Shown here: positions 39,127-52,000 of the stretch, piece by piece
How positions within the stretch are numbered: position 1 is the stretch's first letter
Layout: every line of letters begins with the position of its first letter
Origin: Aralia elata
Taxonomy: Eukaryota > Streptophyta > Magnoliopsida > Apiales > Araliaceae
Assembly (NCBI GenBank): GCA_034770075.1
Contig: CM068385.1
Location: 48,196,721 to 48,260,720, forward strand
Direction of reading: 5' to 3'
Length of the DNA: 64,000 nt
The notes under the pieces: model-generated
What the model saw: only the letters and a program-made list of their open reading frames with translations
Databases searched by the model: none
What the model was told of the DNA's origin: nothing
Position numbers and translations under genes: made by a program

Positions 39127-41612
39127 AATGCCCTCAGGTGGTGAAACCAAAGTCCATACTTGGTTTTCATACATGGAGTCCATCTCGGATTTTAAGGCTT
39201 CTAGCCATTTCTCTGAGTCTTTACTACTCATAGCCTCTTCGTAAGTCAATGGATCATCATCATCTATGATGCGTACCTCATCATCATCCTCTATGATGAA
39301 TCCATACCTATCAGGTATCTTCGGTACTCTTCCAGATTTACGAATAGATAGTGGTACAGTAGGTTATTCTACTTGGTCAGGTACCTGACTTTGATCCATA
39401 GTATTTTGTGGTTCTTGAACTTCTTCAAGATATATCTTACTCCCACTGACCCCTTCAAGGATAAACTCATTTTCCAAGAAGGCAGCGTGTTTCGCAACAA
39501 ACACCTTTCGATCAGTAGTATGATAGAAATAATATCTTGTCGGATCTAGTCTTCAGCTTATCATGCTCAAACCTTTTGACATAAGCTGGACAACCCCAAG
39601 TCTTAACATGCTTAATACTAGGTTTTCTCCCTGTCCTTGTTTTATATGGGGTCTTTGGGACGGATTTGGTAGGTACCTTGTTAAGTAGGTATGCAGCCGT
39701 TTCTAGGGCATAACCCCAGAAGGATACTGGAAGGTCGGTATAACTCATCATGGAACGAACCATGTCCAACAATGTTCGATATCTCTTTTCAGATACACCA
39801 TTTAACTGTGGCGTCCCTGGTGGAGTCCATTATGAGATTATACCATTTTTTTTAGACAACTTAGAAACTCATTAGTCAAGTATTCACCTCCTCGATCCGA
39901 TCGAAGAATCTTAATACTCTTACCAGTTTGTTTCTCTACTTCACTTATGAATTATTTGAACTTTTCAAACGATTCAGATTTGTATTTCATTAAATACACA
40001 TATCCAAATCTACAATGATCATCAGTGAAAGTAATAAAATAAGAATACCCTACTCGTACATTCGTTGTCATAGGTCCACATACGTCTGTGTGTACCAACG
40101 CTAACAACTCTATAACTCTTTCTCCTTTTCCACTAAAAGGGGATTTAGTCATCTTACCCATGAGACAAGATTCACAAGTTGGATATGATTCGTAATCAGA
40201 TAGCTCTAAAGGCCCATCTTTATGCAACTTCGTTAATCTTGTTTCATTGATATGACCGAGTCTACAGTGCCAAATAAAGGTATAATTAACATCATCTCTT
40301 TTTCTTTTCTTAGTTTGTTCAATTTGAAGTATATTTTCATGCAAGTCAAGTATGTAAATTCCATTCAGTAAATTACCAACACCATATAAACATTTTTATT
40401 ATAAATAAAACAACTGTTGTTCTTTATTATAATATCAAAACCATCCATATCCAATACAGAAATTGAAATAATGTTTCTAATGAGTGTTGGAACATAATAA
40501 CAATTATTTAAACTAATGGACTTGCCCGTAGGCAGTGCTAAACAATAAGTTCCTACAGCTAATGCAGCAACCTTTGCTCCATTTTCCACTCGTAGGACGA
40601 CTTCATCCTTGTTCAGCTTTCTACTTCTGCTTAGTCCCTACATATTATTACATATGTGAAAATTACAGCCGGTATCTAATACCTAAGTAGAATTTTGACT
40701 TTCAGAAAAATTAATTTCAATCATGAACAAACCTAGATTGGAAGTCGAAGCTTCTCCAAGCTTCTTTTGGTCCGCAAGATACTCCTTGCAGTTCCTCTTC
40801 CAGTGTCCCAGCTTATTGCAATGGTAGCAAATTTTTTTGCTATCTAGATCAGGTTTCTTTTTATCCTTTCTTTTCGCCTTGCCCTTAGCCTTCTTGTTTT
40901 TCTTCTTTTCAGAAGATACCTTTGGCCCCTTCCTTTTCGTGGAAGAATCATCCACTAGTAAGACTTGGTTCTTGTTGGATGAGAAGTGACCTTCAGCAGT
41001 TTTTAGCATGTTAAGTAACTCAGGCAAGCTGACGTCCAACTTATTCATGTGAAAATTCACAACAAATTGTGAGAAGTTGTCCGGGAGTGACTGCAAGATC
41101 AAATCTTGGCTTAACTCCCCATCCATCATGAACCCAAGCTGTCCAAGTTGTTCAATCGAATTGATCATCTTGAGGACATGAGTCTCAACGGTAGTGCCCT
41201 TGGTCATACGAGATTGGAAGAGCACCTTAGATATCTGATATCTTGCAGTCTTACTTTGCTCACCATACAACTCTTTGAGGTGCAACAATATAATAGGAGC
41301 ATCCATAGTTTAATGCTGACGCTAAAGCTCGTTACTCATGGATGCGAGCATGATGCATTGAGCCATGATTGCATCATCTTGCCACTTTCTGAAAGTAGCA
41401 ATCTCTTCCTCAGAGGCTGTTTCTGCAACATTTGCAGGGACTGGCGAATTCAGGACATAAGAAATCTTTTCAGCAGTGAGAACAATTCTCAGATTCCTTA
41501 ACCAGTCCGTGTAATTCGGTCCGGTCAGTTTGTTAGCATCAAGTATGCTACGCAGTGATAGTGAGTTTGACATTTTTAAATTCTGCATGTGAAATAGACA
41601 ACATTTTAGCAT
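39127..41612 (-). pseudogene. gag-pol: Copia gag, protease, integrase and linker, element E (upstream of insert D)
   Basis: Minus strand, with the likely start at 41571-41573 (MSNSLSL; an upstream ATG is at 41612). Gag is open at 41322-41612 and 40683-41306, separated by a CAG-to-TAG stop after SMSNEL. The zinc knuckle is CYHCNKLGHWKRNC. The frame continues at 40365-40589, at 39952-40344 (WHCRLGHINETRL, VHTDVCGPM) and at 39512-39772 (LPVSFWGYALE), with shifts between them. About 40 bp present in I near 60380-60420 is missing near 39533. The last piece (39127-39249) runs into D's LTR. Inactive but less decayed than A or B. Confidence 0.9.
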
Positions 41613-42888
41613 ACATTCATTTTATTAATCATCAAAATAAATTAGGTCTTTATTTAAATTGGTATCTCCCACTATTTTCATCAAACTATATTACCCTCAA
41701 TATTTAGTTTGGCAAATCTAATTAAAGATTTACTAGTGAGAATAAGGATCCCATTTCAAATGTATATAGCCTTGTGTGTGCACAACAAACTATATATAAA
41801 TAAATAGGTAGACAACTATTATCAATTGCATCACTATGTAACTCCTTGTATTTTGCCTCTTAGATTATAATGGTCAAGTGTGTGCACATTCGAACTAAAA
41901 TAATCTAAGTTGAGTCCAACCTAGCACTTCCATATATGTGAAGAGAAAAAGACCACCCTTGTGTGTGCACAACAAAGCAGCAATGTTCAATTCTTTAATA
42001 AGCATCAAATGTGATAAAACAACATCTTAAATATTTAATACTCGCCTTGTGTGTGCACAACAAACTCATATTAAATATTTAATACTCTATTGTTTTACCA
42101 TGCTAGAAGGTGACGTTCGATATTCCAAATATTTTTGAACGCTTCGGACTTAATATGATTTCTTTGAGGGGTTTATTATTATTAGTCTCATGTCCTATTA
42201 CATAAACTATTTACAATAGATAGAAACCTTGATCAGCAGTCAAGGAGAAGTACATAAGAGGGAGATAGAACTTACATTAAGAAAAATTAGAGAAGACGAG
42301 GTACGCAGACCCATACCCCATTTATAAAAACCCATACATTCAAGCATCCTCTAAAATAATTCCAATCACACATTGGTCCATAATCCATAATCAATCCCTA
42401 TTTATTATCATATATATCTCCATATGCATCAATAAATAACAGTCATCTCATGAATAATAAAACCATTCCATATATGCATTGATATCAATTAATGGGCAAA
42501 AGTTTTGCTAATACTTAGTTTTTGAAACAAAATAAACTCTTTTATTTTAATCAAAAAACCAAATCCAAATTAAACTCCTTTAATTTTAGCAACCTGAAAT
42601 CATATTCCAGATAAAATAAACATATTTATTTTAAACTTTTATCAATTAAATAAAACATTTATTTTAATTGACAAAAAAACCAATTTTTCAAAACCTGCAG
42701 ACCGACGCGGCCGCGCTCCAAATTGAACTAGGAGCGGCGCGGCCGCGCAGCACCCCCAGAAACGTTTTCTGGGATCGGGCGCGGCCGCGACGCAAAATCA
42801 GAAAAATATTTCTAGCCCAAAAATCCGATCGTATCGCATATCAATTCATACATTGAATCATCATAATCAATAATTAACACAAGGATTA
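41613..42888 (-). other. Untranslated leader of copia element E
   Basis: It contains four TGTGCACA-type sites (41775-41784, 41880-41888, 41961-41970, 42049-42058). A deletion relative to A near 42190 removes the hairpin seen in A and B. Three GCGGCCGCG words lie at 42707-42715, 42739-42747 and 42781-42789 in an otherwise AT-rich context. A 62-residue frame at 42668-42856 is probably not a gene. Confidence 0.7.
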
Positions 42889-42901
42889 GGCTCTGATACC
42901 A
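42889..42901 (-). other. Primer-binding site of element E (tRNA-iMet)
   Basis: TGGTATCAGAGCC on the minus strand, one base after the 5' LTR. Exact match to the plant initiator-Met type. Confidence 0.9.
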
Positions 42902-42902
42902 C

Positions 42903-44381
42903 TGTTAGGTTTGTATATAACGCAAGCATGCAATCAAATTATATAAATAGGGCGGAAGTGTGATAAAACGGATTTTAAAATTTTAATACAAACCGTCACC
43001 ATGATCTATCCTTGTGTTCAATTATCAATTATACGAAAGAGAAAGAGAATAAGAATTATACCCTCGTAGATCAAAGCTTCCTCGGGTACAAGTTCAACTC
43101 CTAGTCCTTCGTGTTCTCCTCGAATTCCACCGATAAGATTCCTTCCTTTGATCAAAGTTAGCCACCCAAGTGTTTGGCCTCTAGAGGTGATCCACCAAGG
43201 AAGAATAGGTATTCAAGAAGTTGGGTGTTGGCAAAACCCTAGTTTCTATCTCTATAGAAATTTCAAGTACTCTCCACAATCTAATGCAAGAGTGTGTAAC
43301 CTTAATCAATGATAAGACTCCTCTTATTTATAGATGTAGAAATAATCCTTCCCTAAACTATTTAGGATTAGGGTTTCTATTATAATTAAACTCCTTTAAT
43401 TAATTATGCTCCTAATCCAATTAGGAATCCATGAGAGAGTACTTCTATTAATTAATTCACAATCCCTATTAGGAATTAAATAATAGTAATAGTAATAATA
43501 ATAATAAGACTCCTCTTATTAATTTATATTTAATATTTTTAAAATATTAAATAATAAATATTAAGCTATTTAATTTATTCTATCTCCACAGATTAAATTA
43601 AATACACTTAACTTATTATTACAATTATGTCATTTACTTCTTAAATAAATATTTTTTTTTGCGGTATGACCCTTTAGGTTCTCCATATTAAACCGGTTGT
43701 GAATAAATCAATTAGATAATATATTTAAACTATTTAATCAATTAGATAATATATTTAAACGAGGTAGATTCTTTGTTGATCATTCACCTATCTCCATGTA
43801 CAACTTATTATACCCAATCATACCGTTTGATATACCCTAAAAGTCTTAAAGGACATGTCAAAGTATAACTCATTATACACAAGATACTATGATGATCTCA
43901 AGTCCAAGGATCACTTGTATTACTATCACTAGAGGAATTCTTATTGACAGGCGAGTAAAACTCCATTAGGTATTCCTTAACGAGCCACGTTCAGTGTACT
44001 TATTCTCCAATAAGCACCTACATACTTGCTTTAGTGTCTTCACACAAATGATTATGAGATCAATCATCCTCTTCCTAAGAGCAAGCAACATATCTACTAA
44101 TCTATCTGGATTCACTAATCCCTTTTTTTGTAATCCAACGATTAGGAACAATTTTAGTTTGTGAGCTATCTTGAATTTATATCTTATTAGCATGATCACC
44201 ATCATGATTCTAAAAGCATTGTTCAAAACTATGGGTTTATCACATTTAATATAATAGCACCATGTAGATAATGTAAAATGCCTTTTAAAAAAATCAATTC
44301 TTTTATTAATAAATGAATAAGATTACAAAGTATATGCTACATCATATCAAATATGATTGGCTTGTATGCATACTACTTGCA
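42903..44381 (-). repeat. 5' LTR of copia element E (shortened)
   Basis: 1,479 bp against 1,805 bp in the 3' LTR; about 300 bp is lost near 43715-43760, where a short ATCAATTAGATAATATATTTAAAC unit is repeated. It ends CTTGCA rather than CTTTCA but is followed by the exact GTGAT duplication. TATA box at 43323-43334. Confidence 0.9.
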
Positions 44382-44610
44382 GTGATTTCATGCAATTTGA
44401 TGAAACTTTGAAAAATAGCATGAACATGGAATTTATGGGTTTAAATTTGAATGTTTGTGTTGTTTTGTTGGTCTTAATTATATCATATATGTTTAGTAAT
44501 GTTTTTGTAACGATTATATAGTTTGGGTATGAGTAATTTGTGCTACGAACAAAGAAATTGGAGATTATTAGCCTTGTTTTTATATTTTTTGCGAACTTCA
44601 AATTTTGCAA

Positions 44611-44773
44611 CTGCTGCGTCGCGCTACAGCGCCTCTAAGTAGGCTTGTCTGCGCGTCGCAGCACCGTAGCGCCGCAGCGTTGGCTGCAGGCCTTTTGGCT
44701 GAGCCGTAGTGCCTTCAGCGCCGCAGCGCCGTCTTCCAGGCCTTTTGGCTGCGCCGCAGCGCCGGGCAGCAAA
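44611..44773. repeat. GC-rich minisatellite in LTR of F
   Basis: Rich in CGCCGCAGCG-type words, with CAGGCCTTTTGGCTG repeated about 50 bp apart (around 44687 and 44736). It stands out from the AT-rich flanks. The small open frame across it (44645-44830) is a by-product. Confidence 0.7.
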
Positions 44774-46178
44774 ATTGCCCAAAAAATTTTATTTAATTGT
44801 ATAAGTCCAAAAAATGTAATTCGAACCTAATCTAATGAATATGAAAATGTAATAATCATACATTTTGATGTTAAAACATATTAACAACATGTCAATGATG
44901 TTTTTACAAAATTAATGAGTAAATTGATGGTGTTTTAAACTCGTTATCTATAAGTTTAATAATATGTTTAAGAGTTGATGTGGTAAATGTCATTAATATA
45001 ATCAGACTTAGAGTTAAGTTAAGATACAAGAGAATATACTCATGATACTAATTATGTTATAATTAATTTGTATCGTGACTTGAAATGGTATGTAAGATTA
45101 ATTGAGGAACGTGAATAGTAAACGTATAATCTACGCATGAGGCAAGTTTCTGAACTTCACTCTTTTATTGTGCAAGTATCCTATCCTTCACTTATTACTT
45201 TTACGCAAGTTCCCTAAACCCTACTCTTCTTTTACGCAAGTTTCTTAACTTTATTTTATATGAGTAAGTTCTTTACCCTAATTCATTCAAGTTCATGAAT
45301 CCAAATGTGATATTCTAATTCCATTTATGTAATACTTCAGTTATACAGAGTTTATTCGATTGTATGCCTTTGAGATTCAGTCTTTAGTTCTTGGATACCT
45401 TTTACATTTTATTATTGAGCCTTGATTGACTAGCGAACCCTTATTGATTTGACTAGTCCATAGTTGATGAGCGTTCTAAATTCTAGAAATGTTATTGAAG
45501 TAAATCCAAACCAAACTTCCTTTGGTACAGATTCTAATGTCAAACTGAGATGAACAACCCTTTTATAGGGGATTATATTTACGCATTAGCATTAAGATGT
45601 TGTGCACATACATGGTACAAAGGGCTGATCCCCCTAAGTACGAGAAGTAATTAAGGTCCATATAGTCTTACGACTATTAAAGGTTTATAGTAGAAATACT
45701 TGATAACCCAGGACATAGTCCGTGGTCTTGTGACCCTCAGATGTTCTTTTGATTCTTGTTTCTAATCTCGATTCAAAAGTTAGGCTTTCCATTGTTCAGC
45801 ATCCATTGATTATTCACATGTTATTATTCCTATTATTACTGTTGTTATACTTGCTGGGCAATCGTTTGCTCATTCTTGCATAATAATATTGTAGCTAAAG
45901 TTGAAAGAGTTGACGAACCATCTACTAGTAAGGGAAAAGGAAAAGCGAATAAGTAATGAAGACTTGTTTAATTTATTTGAATGATGTTTATGTAAAAGAC
46001 TCATGTCATTTATATTTTCGCATTGATGTTTTATTTAAGGTTAGACGGCCTGGGATTTATTTGTATAAGATGTTGTAACCCTTTAATGGGAGGATTTGTA
46101 TTTCAGTTATGAATTCCAGTTATTTTCTTATTTATGGGTAGTTAGATGTGATTGCTTTGGATAGTGAACACCAAATTG

Positions 46179-48981
46179 TGTGACACCCCCAAATCCGGGT
46201 ACTTAATTCCCACTGATTTGGTGTTCACTATAGTATTCATTCATAACTAACTACCCACAACAAAGGACAATTAAATTAAGCTGAATAAAATATCTTCCCA
46301 CAAAAGGGGTTACATCTCTAATCTCTTAATTAAATCAATCCCAGGTTATCTAACCTTTATTACATCTTTGCGGAATTAAAACATAAAATTAAACAAGTCT
46401 TATTATAAAAACTGAATCAAATAGAATAAACATCTTCACTTGCTCATCTTGCCCTTGTTCTTGCTAGTGGACGGCTCATCCGACTTTTCAGGTTCAACTG
46501 TAATGTTTTTATGCAAGGGTGAGCAAACAATTGCTCACAAATATGATAACGATAGCAATTGAATAATCAATAGAGTAGAGTTTAACTGAGGTATAATAGC
46601 TTATCTAAGATCAATTAATAACAATTCAAATGACTGAGAGCTCAATAGAAAACTTGGCTCAAAAATTGACAAGTATATCTGAGGTTTACAAGACCTCGAA
46701 CTGCGTCCTAGGTTAACAAGTATCTCTACTGTAATCTTTAACAGCCTTATAGGCTATGGACTGTCCATCTCATACTCCAGGGGATCAGCCCTTTGTACAA
46801 TGTATTGTGCACAAACATTTTAACGCCGTTGCGTAATTAATCCCCTATATTAGGGTTGCTCATCGCAGTTTTATTTCAAAATCCATACCAAAAGAAACTT
46901 GGTTTGGAATAACTTTAAGATATTCTCAGTTTTTAAAACGCTCATCAACTATGGACTAGCTGAATCAATAAGGTTTGCTAGTCACTAAAGTATTTGATTT
47001 AACAATAAGATCATACAATGGAATTTATGTTCGGAGTTTGATCAACAGTTCATAATAAATTAATAAATGACTTGAAAGGTACATAAGCATTTGATACCAT
47101 AACCACCTTGCTTGAACAATAATAAGCTAAGGTTAATAAACTTGCTCAATGAAAGCAAAGTAGGAATCTTGCTCGAGTAAAATTAAGTTTTGGGAACTTG
47201 CTTTCAACGAAATAAAGAGAATAAGGATAGAAAACTTGCCTCGTGCGTAGATTACAGATTTAAATAATTCACGTTCCTTAATCAACCTATACATTTCGAT
47301 TATAAAACGGTAACAATAATTAGTTATAGAATTATATTCACTTTAAGATTCGTTCTTATCCTATTTCATTGTAACATTCCGATTGTCATTCGATATTCAA
47401 TAAGTACTTGCTTAACAACCAACATGATATCTCATTAGTCATTTAATATCTTAATCTAAGTTTTAAACATATACATAGCAACATAGCAAGATCACAAAAC
47501 AAATAGAAAATTTTCAGTTACTGTTCCACCGCCGGGGCGGTGGATTTCTTCACAAAATATCGCCGGGGCGAGGACACTGCCGGGGCGACAATTCTAGTTC
47601 AATTATGCCGCCGGGGCGACGAGACCGCTGGGGCGACAATTCTAGTTTATTTCTACCGCCGGGGCGGTAGTCTCGACTGTCACCTTCTACAACTCGCGAA
47701 CCAATGCAACTACAAACCAAATTTTCCAAATTCTACCATCCAACTCATAATTTAAGCATACCCAAACATCAAACATGATGTAAAACAATTACCCAACATG
47801 TTTTTAACAATTCTAATCATTATAAAACATATAATCAACCAATTAAAGCAAAAAATTCACTGTTTAAACAAAATATTTATATTTTGGCCTATTTGATAAA
47901 ATTGAACATTGTGAATTCATCTCTAAACCATTTTAATCCATTCCACTTACATTCTTTTTATTTTTTCATCATATTGTCATATTCAATAACCAATTTATTG
48001 ATTAATAATCAAATTGAACCTAAATTTTCATACGTATAATACACATATGAAAATTAAAACTCTTTAAACCAAAAACTCTATTTTAAAGCATGCTTTCATG
48101 GATTGATAACTCCAAAATCATATATAAACACCAAATAACGGATTAAGCATGCTTGTAAACATATATTACCAATACCACATCAAATCATTCAACCAAAATA
48201 TTTACATTAAAGAACTTTGAAATATATATAGCAAGAATTAAGAGTAATACCTTTGATTAGCTAATAATTTGCAAATTCAGATTATCTCCTTCTTTGTTTT
48301 TCTTGTATTCTTGTTTTCTCTCAATTTCTCTCTATTTCTTCTCTCAATTCTCAAAGCTCTGCTCTTCTTCCACAACAGGTAAGTTTCAAGTTTTTTTTAA
48401 CGTAAATTGATTCTTAACTGATCAGTTGCAAGAAACTAAGAGTTAGGCCACGTTTGGCAAACTCAAATACAGAAAAAAATGGAATTTCAAAAGTCTCAAG
48501 GCCTTGTTTGGTAGAACCAAAGAAAAATAATCCATTTTTACCAACCAAGGGTCACAAGACCTTGTTTGGTTTAACTAAAATTAATCTTTTTTCTATTTAT
48601 TTTAATAACTCATTATACTATACAGCTTAATCCTCACACTTGTCACACTTTTAATTTAATTAAACCTATTATTAAATAAATCCAATTAAACCTTACTAAT
48701 TTAATTATAACCTTTATTTGACCAATAACAAAATTACCAAATAATGATCTTACTCAATAAATTCTTTATTCAAATAAATCATTTTATTATCTAATTTATT
48801 TATTAAATTAAATTAGAGTAGACACGTCAAATACATTTAAATTACAATTAACATAACACTAAAATGAATTACTCAGCAATAACTTTATCAATTATTTATT
48901 TTACTCAATAAATAAATTAACAAAAATATTTATTTAACTCAAAAAATATTTTATTTATTCACAAAAATTACATTCGTTACA
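46179..48981 (-). repeat. 3' LTR of gypsy element G (2.8 kb)
   Basis: 2,803 bp from TGTAACGAATG (minus strand, at 48981) to GGGGGTGTCACA (46179). In transcription order it has a CGCCGGGGCG minisatellite (47523-47690), a GCAAGT/ACTTGC array (47262-47095), a GGCTGATCCCC block (46777-46793) and a stem-loop with 8-bp arms next to CACCCTTGCA (46511-46540). No gene is present. Confidence 0.88.
47523..47690. repeat. CGCCGGGGCG minisatellite in LTR of G
   Basis: Six copies of CGCCGGGGCG or a one-base variant in about 150 bp, with GGGGCGACAATTCTAGTT occurring twice. Dense CpG within an AT-rich LTR. The open frame 47540-47755 only reflects the repeat. Confidence 0.8.
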
Positions 48982-49055
48982 TCTTTCCCCCTTAAAAGGA
49001 TTCTGTCCCCAGAATCACAACGCAATTAATTCGACCGTTATATTCTCCCCTCCTT
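48982..49055 (-). other. Duplicated polypurine tract before 3' LTR of G
   Basis: CTTTTAAGGGGGAAAGA lies directly before the LTR, and AAGGAGGGGAGAA about 60 bp further upstream is followed by TATAACGG. Both are preceded by a GATT(C/A)TGGGGA-type word. Same arrangement as in F. Confidence 0.65.
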
Positions 49056-49090
49056 ACAAGGATTCTATCCCCATAATCGCGATACATGGA

Positions 49091-52000
49091 TTAAACAAAT
49101 AGTTGGGGATATTTTTGCATCATTCTCTCTTCGAGTTCCCACGTAGCTTATTCAGCGTTGTGGTTCCTCCAGATTATCTTCACTGAAGGTATAACTTTAT
49201 TTCTGAGAACCTGTTTTTTCCTGTCAATTATCTGCACAGGAACCTCTTCATAGGACAAATCTTTCTCAAATTGAATTGGTTCATATTCTATAACATGTTT
49301 ATAATCGGACTTGTACGGTCGTAGCACCGATATATGGAAGACATTGTGAATGTGGTCTAACTCAGGAGGTAAAGCTACTTCATAGGCCACCTCTCCTATT
49401 TTTTCCAAGACCTCAGAAGGTCCAATAAATCGCGGGCTTAGCTTACCCTTTTTGCCAAATCTGATCTTCTCCTTCTAGGGAGATACTTTGAGAAATACAA
49501 AACTGCCGACATCGAATTCTCTATTCTGTCAGTGCTTATTTGCATATTTCTTCTGCCTATCTTGAGCAGCTAACAATCTGGCTCTTATCACCTTGACGAC
49601 CTCAGTAGTTTGCTATACCAGGTCAGGTCCCAATAGTTGACGTTCACCAACCTCATCCCAACATAATGGAGTTCTGCACTTCCTTCCGTACAAGGCTTCA
49701 TAAGGCGGCATTCCAATGCTTGCGTGATAACTATTGTTATCGGCAAACTCGACCAGAGGTGAATGATCATCCCAGTTACCCTTAAAATCCATAACGCATG
49801 CTCGTAGCATATCCTCTAACGTTTGTATTGTTCTTTCACTTTGACCATCAGTTTGGGGATGATATGTTGTACTCATTTTCAACCGTGTCCCCATACAAGC
49901 TTGCAGACTCCTCTAAAACTTTGATGTGAAACGTAGATCTCTGTCCGACACAATTGATACTGGAACTCCGTGTCTCGAAATAATTTCCTTGACGTATAAT
50001 TTCGCTAACTGATCTAAGGTGAATCTGATTTTGATTGGCAAGAAATGCGTTGATTTCGTCAATCGGTCCACTATAATCCATATTGCATTGTAACCCTTCT
50101 GAGTAGTTGGAAGCCCTACCACGAAGTCCATCGTGATATGTTCCCACTTCCATTCTGGTATCTCCAAGGGCTGTAGCAAACCACTTGGCTTCTGATGTTC
50201 TGCTTTGACTTTCTGACAAGTTAAGCACTTTACAACATACTCAGCAACTTCTCTTTTCATATTTGGCCACCAGAAATGTTGGCGAAGATCCTGGTACATC
50301 TTTGTACTTCCCGGGTGAACTGAAAATCTTGAACTATGAACTTCGTTCAAAATCTCTTCTCTAATTTCTTGCACTAACGGATCCCAGATTCTACCGTCAA
50401 ATCTTAGCAACCCTTCACTATCGATTTTGAATTTAAGCTCCTCACCCTCAAGCACCCTTTTTTGTATTTTATCACACTCCTCATCCTGGAGTTGTGCTTC
50501 TTTTACCTTGTCCACTAGAGTTGATTAGGTTTCCATCTGAAATAATTTTTCATTCGGCTTTGCCGGACATTTCACCTCTAACTCCAACTTAGCCATTTCC
50601 GCTATGAGCTTCTCCTGAGTGGTTAACAAAGATAACTTCTCCCTACCCTTCCTACTCAAAGCGTCAGCAATCACATTAGCTTTCCCCGGATGGTATAGAA
50701 TTTCACAATCGTAATCTTTGATCAATTCTATCCATCGCCTCTGACGCATATTCAAATCCTTTTGTGTGAAAATATACTTCAGTCTTTTATGGTCTGTATA
50801 TATTTCACACTTCTCTCCGTAGAGATAGTGCCTCCAAATTTTTAAAGCAAACACCACGGCTGCTAGCTCTAAATCATGGGTCGGATACCCTTTTTCATAA
50901 TCTTTTAATTAGCGCGAAGCGTACGCGATAACCTTACCATTCTGCATAAGCACGCAGCCTAGCCCCTTGTGCGATGCGTCACTGTAAACCACAAAATTCC
51001 CTGTATTATCTGGTAAAGACAACATAGGTGCAGAACTCAAACGTCTCTTTAACCTTTAACTCCTAAAAATTTTCTTTGCACTTCTCCGTCCAAACGAACT
51101 TCACTGATTTCCTTGTCAAATTCATCAACGGAGAGGCGATCCTGGAGAAATCTTTAATAAAATGCCTATAATAACCCGCCAATCCCAAGAAACTCCTTAC
51201 TTCTGACGGTGTTTTCGGCTGATCCCAGTTCATCATAGCTTCCACTTTCGCCAGATCCACCGAAATCCCGTCTCTATCAATCACATGCCCAAGGAATTGG
51301 ACACACTCTAACCAAAATTCACATTTGGAGAATTTCGCATACAATTTCTCCCTACTTAACGCTTCCAATGTCACCTTCAAGTGTTCCACATGCTCTTCTT
51401 GAGTTTTGGAATATACCAGAATATCATCTATGAATACCACTGCGAATTTATCCAAAAATGGTTTGAACACACTATTCATTAAATCCACAAATGCTGCAGG
51501 TGCGTTTGTTAAACCAAATGACATAACTAAAAACTTATAGTGACCATATCTAGTTCGAAATGTTGTCTTTGGTATGTCTTCTTTTCTCACCCTCAACTGA
51601 TGGTACCCACTTCGCAGATCTATCTTTGAAAAATATCTCGCTCCCTTCAGCTGATCAAATAGGTCATCGATCCTTGGCAACGGATACTTATTTTTAATCG
51701 TGACCTTGTTCAACTCTATAATCAATGCAAAGACGCATTGATCCGTCTTTCTTCTTAACAAATAACACCGGCGCTCCCCACGGCGAAACGCTCGGTTGAA
51801 TATACTTCTTGTCTAGTAGCTCTTACAATTGCACCATCAACTCCTTCAACTCTACTGGAGCCATTCGGTACGGGGCTTTTGATATAGGGGCTGTTCCCGG
51901 TGCTAGATCAATTACAAATTTAATTTCCCTATCTGGCGGTAGTCCTGGCAAATCATCAGGAAACACATCCGCAAAATCCCTAACTACCGGTATCTCCTCC

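Larger units (their letters stand above)
22702..44381 (-). mobile_element. Copia element E, complete structure, split by gypsy element D
   Basis: Both LTRs, primer-binding site, leader, gag-pol remnant and polypurine tract are present on the minus strand. A perfect 5-bp duplication GTGAT flanks it (22697-22701 and 44382-44386). Without the nested element D it is about 8.5 kb. Its LTRs differ at about 7 of the first 200 bases, so it is older than A. It lies within the 3' LTR of F. Confidence 0.92.
21824..46178 (+). repeat. 3' LTR of gypsy element F, split by element E
   Basis: The first part is 21824-22701 and the second 44387-46178, with element E and its GTGAT duplication between them. It begins TGTAACGAAC, as G's LTR does (minus strand, from 48981). 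The last part reads GATAGTGAACACCAAATT before G begins at 46179, so about 38 bp of the LTR end is missing or displaced. It holds a GC-rich minisatellite (44611-44773), a GCAAGT array (45131-45292), GGCTGATCCCC (45623-45634) and CTCATTCTTGCA (45869-45880). No gene is present. Confidence 0.8.

Noticed and set aside
39064..39249. 61-residue frame joining copia linker sequence to a new tail
   Set aside because: The tail is simply the inserted LTR of D read through from E. It is a chance fusion at the insertion site.
44347..44610. 87-residue minus-strand frame spanning E's LTR end and F's LTR
   Set aside because: It crosses an element boundary and has no recognisable domain.
47540..47755. 71-residue open frame with repeated RRG and TAGATILV words
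   Set aside because: It is the translation of the GC-rich minisatellite and has no independent support.
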